Below, piece by piece: positions 12,503 to 15,240 of a stretch of DNA of 15,240 nucleotides. Source of the DNA: Clostridiales bacterium (GTDB lineage: Bacteria > Bacillota > Clostridia > Lachnospirales > WQUN01); contig JAITPB010000016.1 of the NCBI GenBank assembly GCA_031289625.1, forward strand, positions 1 through 15,240. Reading direction: 5' to 3'. The stretch's first letter is position 1, and each line of letters starts with the position of its first letter. The notes under the pieces are model-generated. The model saw nothing but the letters and a program-made list of their open reading frames with translations. It had not been told where the DNA came from and searched no databases. Both the position numbers and the translations under genes were made by a program.

Positions 12503-14998
12503 ATGGATCAACAAACAAACCCTCTGCTGAAAATCGCCGTGCGCAGCTTCACGGAGTTCATTCTGCGAAGCGGCGACATTTCGGCGGGCTTTATGAGCGC
12601 GGCCCGCGCGCTGGAAGGCACGCGGGCTCACCAAAAAATACAGAAGCAGCGCAAAAAAGAAGCCAAATCCCGCGGCGAAGTCTATGAAAGCGAAGTGCCG
12701 TTACAACTGTCCTTTACTTATAGAGAGTTTGATTTTCAGCTTGACGGACGGGCCGACGGCGTTTTGATCACGCCAGGCGTGAAATGGGCGGAGGCTGTTC
12801 CTGAGCAGGCGGTTATACAGCGGATTGTGATAGAAGAGATTAAATCTACTTTGACGCCAGCCGAGCGGCTGGACGCGCCCCCCGATCACTGGCACTGGGC
12901 GCAAGCCAAATGTTATGGGTATATGTTGTGTGTTCTGCGCGGGTTGACCGGCGCGGGCATCCGTCTCACATACGGCCACATTGAAACTGGAGCCGTGAAG
13001 TCTTTTGAAGAAGATTTCAGCTTTGAGGCGTTGAAAACTTTTTTCTTTGACTTGATAGAAAAATATTATGTTTTTGCGGAAATGGACGCGCGCCGCGTCC
13101 AGGAACGGAATGATACGGCCCGCGCGCTGACGTTTCCGTATGGCCAATATCGCGCGGGGCAGCGGGAACTGTGCGTCTCCGTCTACGCCGCCGTCAAACA
13201 AGGCCGGAAATTATTCGCGCAGGCGCCTACCGGAATCGGCAAAACCATGTCCGCCTTGTTCCCCGCCATAAAAGCGCTGCCGGAGGGGCTGGCGGAAAAA
13301 ATATTTTACCTCACCGCTAAAACGGTGACGCGGCGGGCTGCGGAAGACGCGCTGGCGGATTGCGCCGCGGCGGGTCTTCGCCTCCGCTCCGTGACGCTCA
13401 CCGCGAAAGACAAAATTTGCTTTCAGGAACCCCGCGTCTGCGATCCTGCTGTCTGCCCTTACGCCAAAGGGCATTTCGATCGGGTCAATGAGGCCATTGT
13501 GGATATTGTTTCCCATGAAACGGCGCTCACCAGGCCCATTCTGGAAAGTTACGCCAGGAAGCACTGCGTCTGCCCTTTTGAAACGGCGTTGGATGTGTCG
13601 CTGTTCTGTGACGTCGTCATCTGCGATTACAACCATGTCTACGATCCGAACGCGCAGTTGAAGCGGTATTTTCAGGACGGCGGGGCCTTTATTTTGCTCA
13701 ATGATGAAGCGCACAATCTGGTGGAGCGCGGCCGGGAGATGTTTTCCGCTTCCCTGCGGCGGGACAATTTTATGCGGACGCGCAAATTATTTTCCCGCAA
13801 AAGCCAGCTTTATCATTGGATGGGCGTCATTGCCCGCGGTTTGAAAGGCTCGCCTGAAAACGCGCAAGCCACGAAGGCGAGTGTGATCACAGCCATGCCG
13901 CCGGAAGAACTGTACGCCCCTCTGCGGGAATTCGCTTCTGAAGCGAACGATTGGCTGAGCAGTCGCTCAAGCGATCGCTCAAATAATTGTCCGGACGACA
14001 GCCCTGAACAGACGCCGCTCCTGCCTGGAACGTCAGACGCGTCGCCTTCACAAGCGCTTTTGGAGCTTTATTTTAACGTCTTGGATTTTTTGCGGGCGGC
14101 GGAAACCTATGACGAACGGTTTGTCACGTTTTGGGAGGCCCGCTGGCCCGGCCAGGACGAAGCCGTTTCCATGGCGGCGGTTCGGCTTTATTGCCTGGAT
14201 CCTTCTTATCTGCTGGCGCGCGAGACCCAAAAATCCCGCGCCGCCATATTTTTTTCCGCTACATTGACGCCGCTGGAATATTTCCGTGCCGTTCTGGGCG
14301 GTGCGGAAACAGATTTTAGTCTGCGCCTGGCTTCTCCGTATCCGCGGGAAAACCTCGGGCTGTTTGTGGATCGGACGATCTCCGCTCAATATAAAAACCG
14401 CCACGCCAGTTATGCGCCCATCGCCCGTCGCCTGCATGAAATGGTCACGGCGCGGAAAGGCAATTATCTTGTGTTTTTTTCTTCTTATGAATATCTGAAC
14501 ATGGTTCACGATCTTTTTGCCCAAACCTATCCTGACATAGAAACCATCGCGCAAACGTCCGATATGACGGAAGAAAACCGCGAGACATTTTTGAGCCGCT
14601 TCGCACCGGACAAGAATGAAACGCTGCTGGCTTTCGCCGTTCTGGGCGGCCTCTTTTCCGAAGGCATCGATCTGAAGGCCGAAAAACTGATCGGCGCCGC
14701 AATCGTAGGCGTGGGGCTTCCGTTCATATCCGAAGAGCGCGGCGTTATCGCAGACTATTACACCAAGGCGTGCTTGAACGGATTCGCTTACGCCTACCAA
14801 TATCCGGGCATGAACAAAGTATTGCAGGCCGCCGGGCGCGTCATTCGCTCCGAAACGGATCGCGGCGTCGTGCTTCTCATGGACAGCCGGTTCTCCCGCA
14901 ACGATTATCAGCCATTGTTTCCGTTAGAGTGGCGCAGCGCCGTCTGGCTGAACGCCAAAAGCGATTTCACGGGTTTATTGCGGACGTTTTGGCAATAA
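12503..14998 (+). CDS. Nuclease-helicase: PD-(D/E)XK-like domain fused to XPD/DinG-type DEAD_2 helicase
   Basis: The protein has 831 residues from ATG 12503; a TTG three codons upstream (12494) is possible, and no strong ribosome binding site decides between them. Residues about 65-165 look like a PD-(D/E)XK nuclease of the Cas4/RecB type: LDGRADG (Asp81, Asp85), IEEIKST (Glu112, Lys114) and HWAQAKCYGYM. A helicase core follows: Walker A APTGIGKT (241-248), Cys306, Cys313, Cys318, Cys355 and Cys357 as candidate 4Fe-4S ligands, DEAH box (401-404), and near the C-terminus QAAGRVIRSETDRG (motif VI) and LLMDSRF. This resembles Rad3/XPD/DinG superfamily-2 5'-3' helicases, and it probably acts in DNA repair or replication-fork processing. 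It converges directly on the minus-strand frame that ends at 14999. Its codon use is visibly richer in G and C than the nitrogenase-like region. Confidence 0.9.
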   Translation: MDQQTNPLLKIAVRSFTEFILRSGDISAGFMSAARALEGTRAHQKIQKQRKKEAKSRGEVYESEVPLQLSFTYREFDFQLDGRADGVLITPGVKWAEAVPEQAVIQRIVIEEIKSTLTPAERLDAPPDHWHWAQAKCYGYMLCVLRGLTGAGIRLTYGHIETGAVKSFEEDFSFEALKTFFFDLIEKYYVFAEMDARRVQERNDTARALTFPYGQYRAGQRELCVSVYAAVKQGRKLFAQAPTGIGKTMSALFPAIKALPEGLAEKIFYLTAKTVTRRAAEDALADCAAAGLRLRSVTLTAKDKICFQEPRVCDPAVCPYAKGHFDRVNEAIVDIVSHETALTRPILESYARKHCVCPFETALDVSLFCDVVICDYNHVYDPNAQLKRYFQDGGAFILLNDEAHNLVERGREMFSASLRRDNFMRTRKLFSRKSQLYHWMGVIARGLKGSPENAQATKASVITAMPPEELYAPLREFASEANDWLSSRSSDRSNNCPDDSPEQTPLLPGTSDASPSQALLELYFNVLDFLRAAETYDERFVTFWEARWPGQDEAVSMAAVRLYCLDPSYLLARETQKSRAAIFFSATLTPLEYFRAVLGGAETDFSLRLASPYPRENLGLFVDRTISAQYKNRHASYAPIARRLHEMVTARKGNYLVFFSSYEYLNMVHDLFAQTYPDIETIAQTSDMTEENRETFLSRFAPDKNETLLAFAVLGGLFSEGIDLKAEKLIGAAIVGVGLPFISEERGVIADYYTKACLNGFAYAYQYPGMNKVLQAAGRVIRSETDRGVVLLMDSRFSRNDYQPLFPLEWRSAVWLNAKSDFTGLLRTFWQ

Positions 14999-15240
14999 TC
15001 AAAGGCTGTCGAGGTACATTTTCGCTTTTTCAGGGTCGGCCAGCGACTTGTCAATCGGCAAGTCAAAAACCGCACTCGCTCCGCCGTAAATTACTATACG
15101 AGTTACCGTTTTGGAGAGCTCATATCACATCACGGCGTACCGCCAGACCTCCTCGGGTAAGAATGACCGCCTTCCCCTCATATATCCGTCAAAGTTTACC
15201 CTGTATGGCTTCGAGGGCATATTAGACTTCGCTTTGTCTG
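14999..15240 (-). pseudogene. 3' end of a minus-strand reading frame broken by an in-frame TGA, family unknown
   Basis: On the minus strand a protein-like frame enters at the window edge (15238) and runs 37 codons (including RGRRSFLPEEVWRYAVM) to a TGA at 15125-15127. It then continues in the same frame for 41 codons (YELSKTVTRIVIYGG, AVFDLPIDKSLADPEKAK) to TGA at 14999-15001, immediately beside the helicase stop. The second part has no plausible start codon near its beginning, so it is either the tail of a gene with a nonsense mutation or of one with a recoded codon. TGA ends uppS and the stalk-domain gene normally, so general recoding is unlikely. I do not recognise the family. Confidence 0.4.

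Noticed and set aside
15125..15127. TGA read as tryptophan by a variant genetic code
   Set aside because: TGA is a normal stop in uppS, the K-like gene and the stalk-domain gene in the same window.

Overview
The window looks like chromosomal DNA of an anaerobic, low-to-mid-GC Gram-positive bacterium of the Clostridia type. This is an inference from strong AGGAGG-type ribosome binding sites, a YezD/DUF2292 protein beside cysK, a stalk-domain secreted protein, an XPD/Rad3-like helicase of the kind seen in Firmicutes, and a nitrogenase-like reductase. No rRNA or species-level marker is present.

Region 1 (1-1160, + strand) is sulfur related: the 3' part of a cysteine synthase (cysK) followed after 15 nt by a small DUF2292 protein that appears to carry the domain twice. 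Region 2 (1161-1669) has no intact gene. One reading frame (1227-1640) is broken by a TAA and a TAG and looks like a decayed gene.

Region 3 (1670-7990, + strand) is the most interesting part. It holds a lipoprotein solute-binding protein, a nitrogenase component-1-like pair (NifD-like 489 aa, NifK-like 471 aa), an ABC ATPase, an ABC permease and a small NifX/NifB-C-terminal-type cofactor-binding protein. The last five genes are tightly packed, with a 4-nt overlap between ATPase and permease. Both reductase subunits keep the three P-cluster-type cysteines, and the D-like subunit keeps the cofactor cysteine. By my hand alignment the D-like subunit lacks the residues equivalent to NifD Gln191, His195, Arg359 and His442. 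I therefore do not call this a dinitrogenase. My working hypothesis is a nitrogenase-like reductase (or, less likely, a NifEN-like scaffold) acting on a small compound imported by the co-encoded NitT/TauT-type ABC transporter, perhaps a sulfur compound given the upstream neighbours. No nifH, nifB, nifE or nifN homologue lies in the window.

Region 4 (8248-10984, - strand) is an isoprenoid module: an IspH domain fused to a trans-prenyl diphosphate synthase, then uppS 16 nt downstream. It converges on region 3 across a hairpin terminator at 8132-8157. Region 5 (11009-11366, + strand) is a tRNA operon (Pro-UGG, Arg-UCU, Leu-CAG) with a perfect sigma-70 consensus promoter and an intrinsic terminator. 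A secreted stalk-domain-like protein (11398-12258) follows, then a 5'-truncated tRNA-Leu relic and a second strong terminator. This suggests the protein gene was inserted into, or rearranged with, a tRNA-Leu array.

Region 6 (12503-14998, + strand) encodes a large helicase with an N-terminal PD-(D/E)XK nuclease-like domain and an XPD/DinG-type iron-sulfur helicase core. The window ends with the 3' end of a minus-strand reading frame interrupted by an in-frame TGA.
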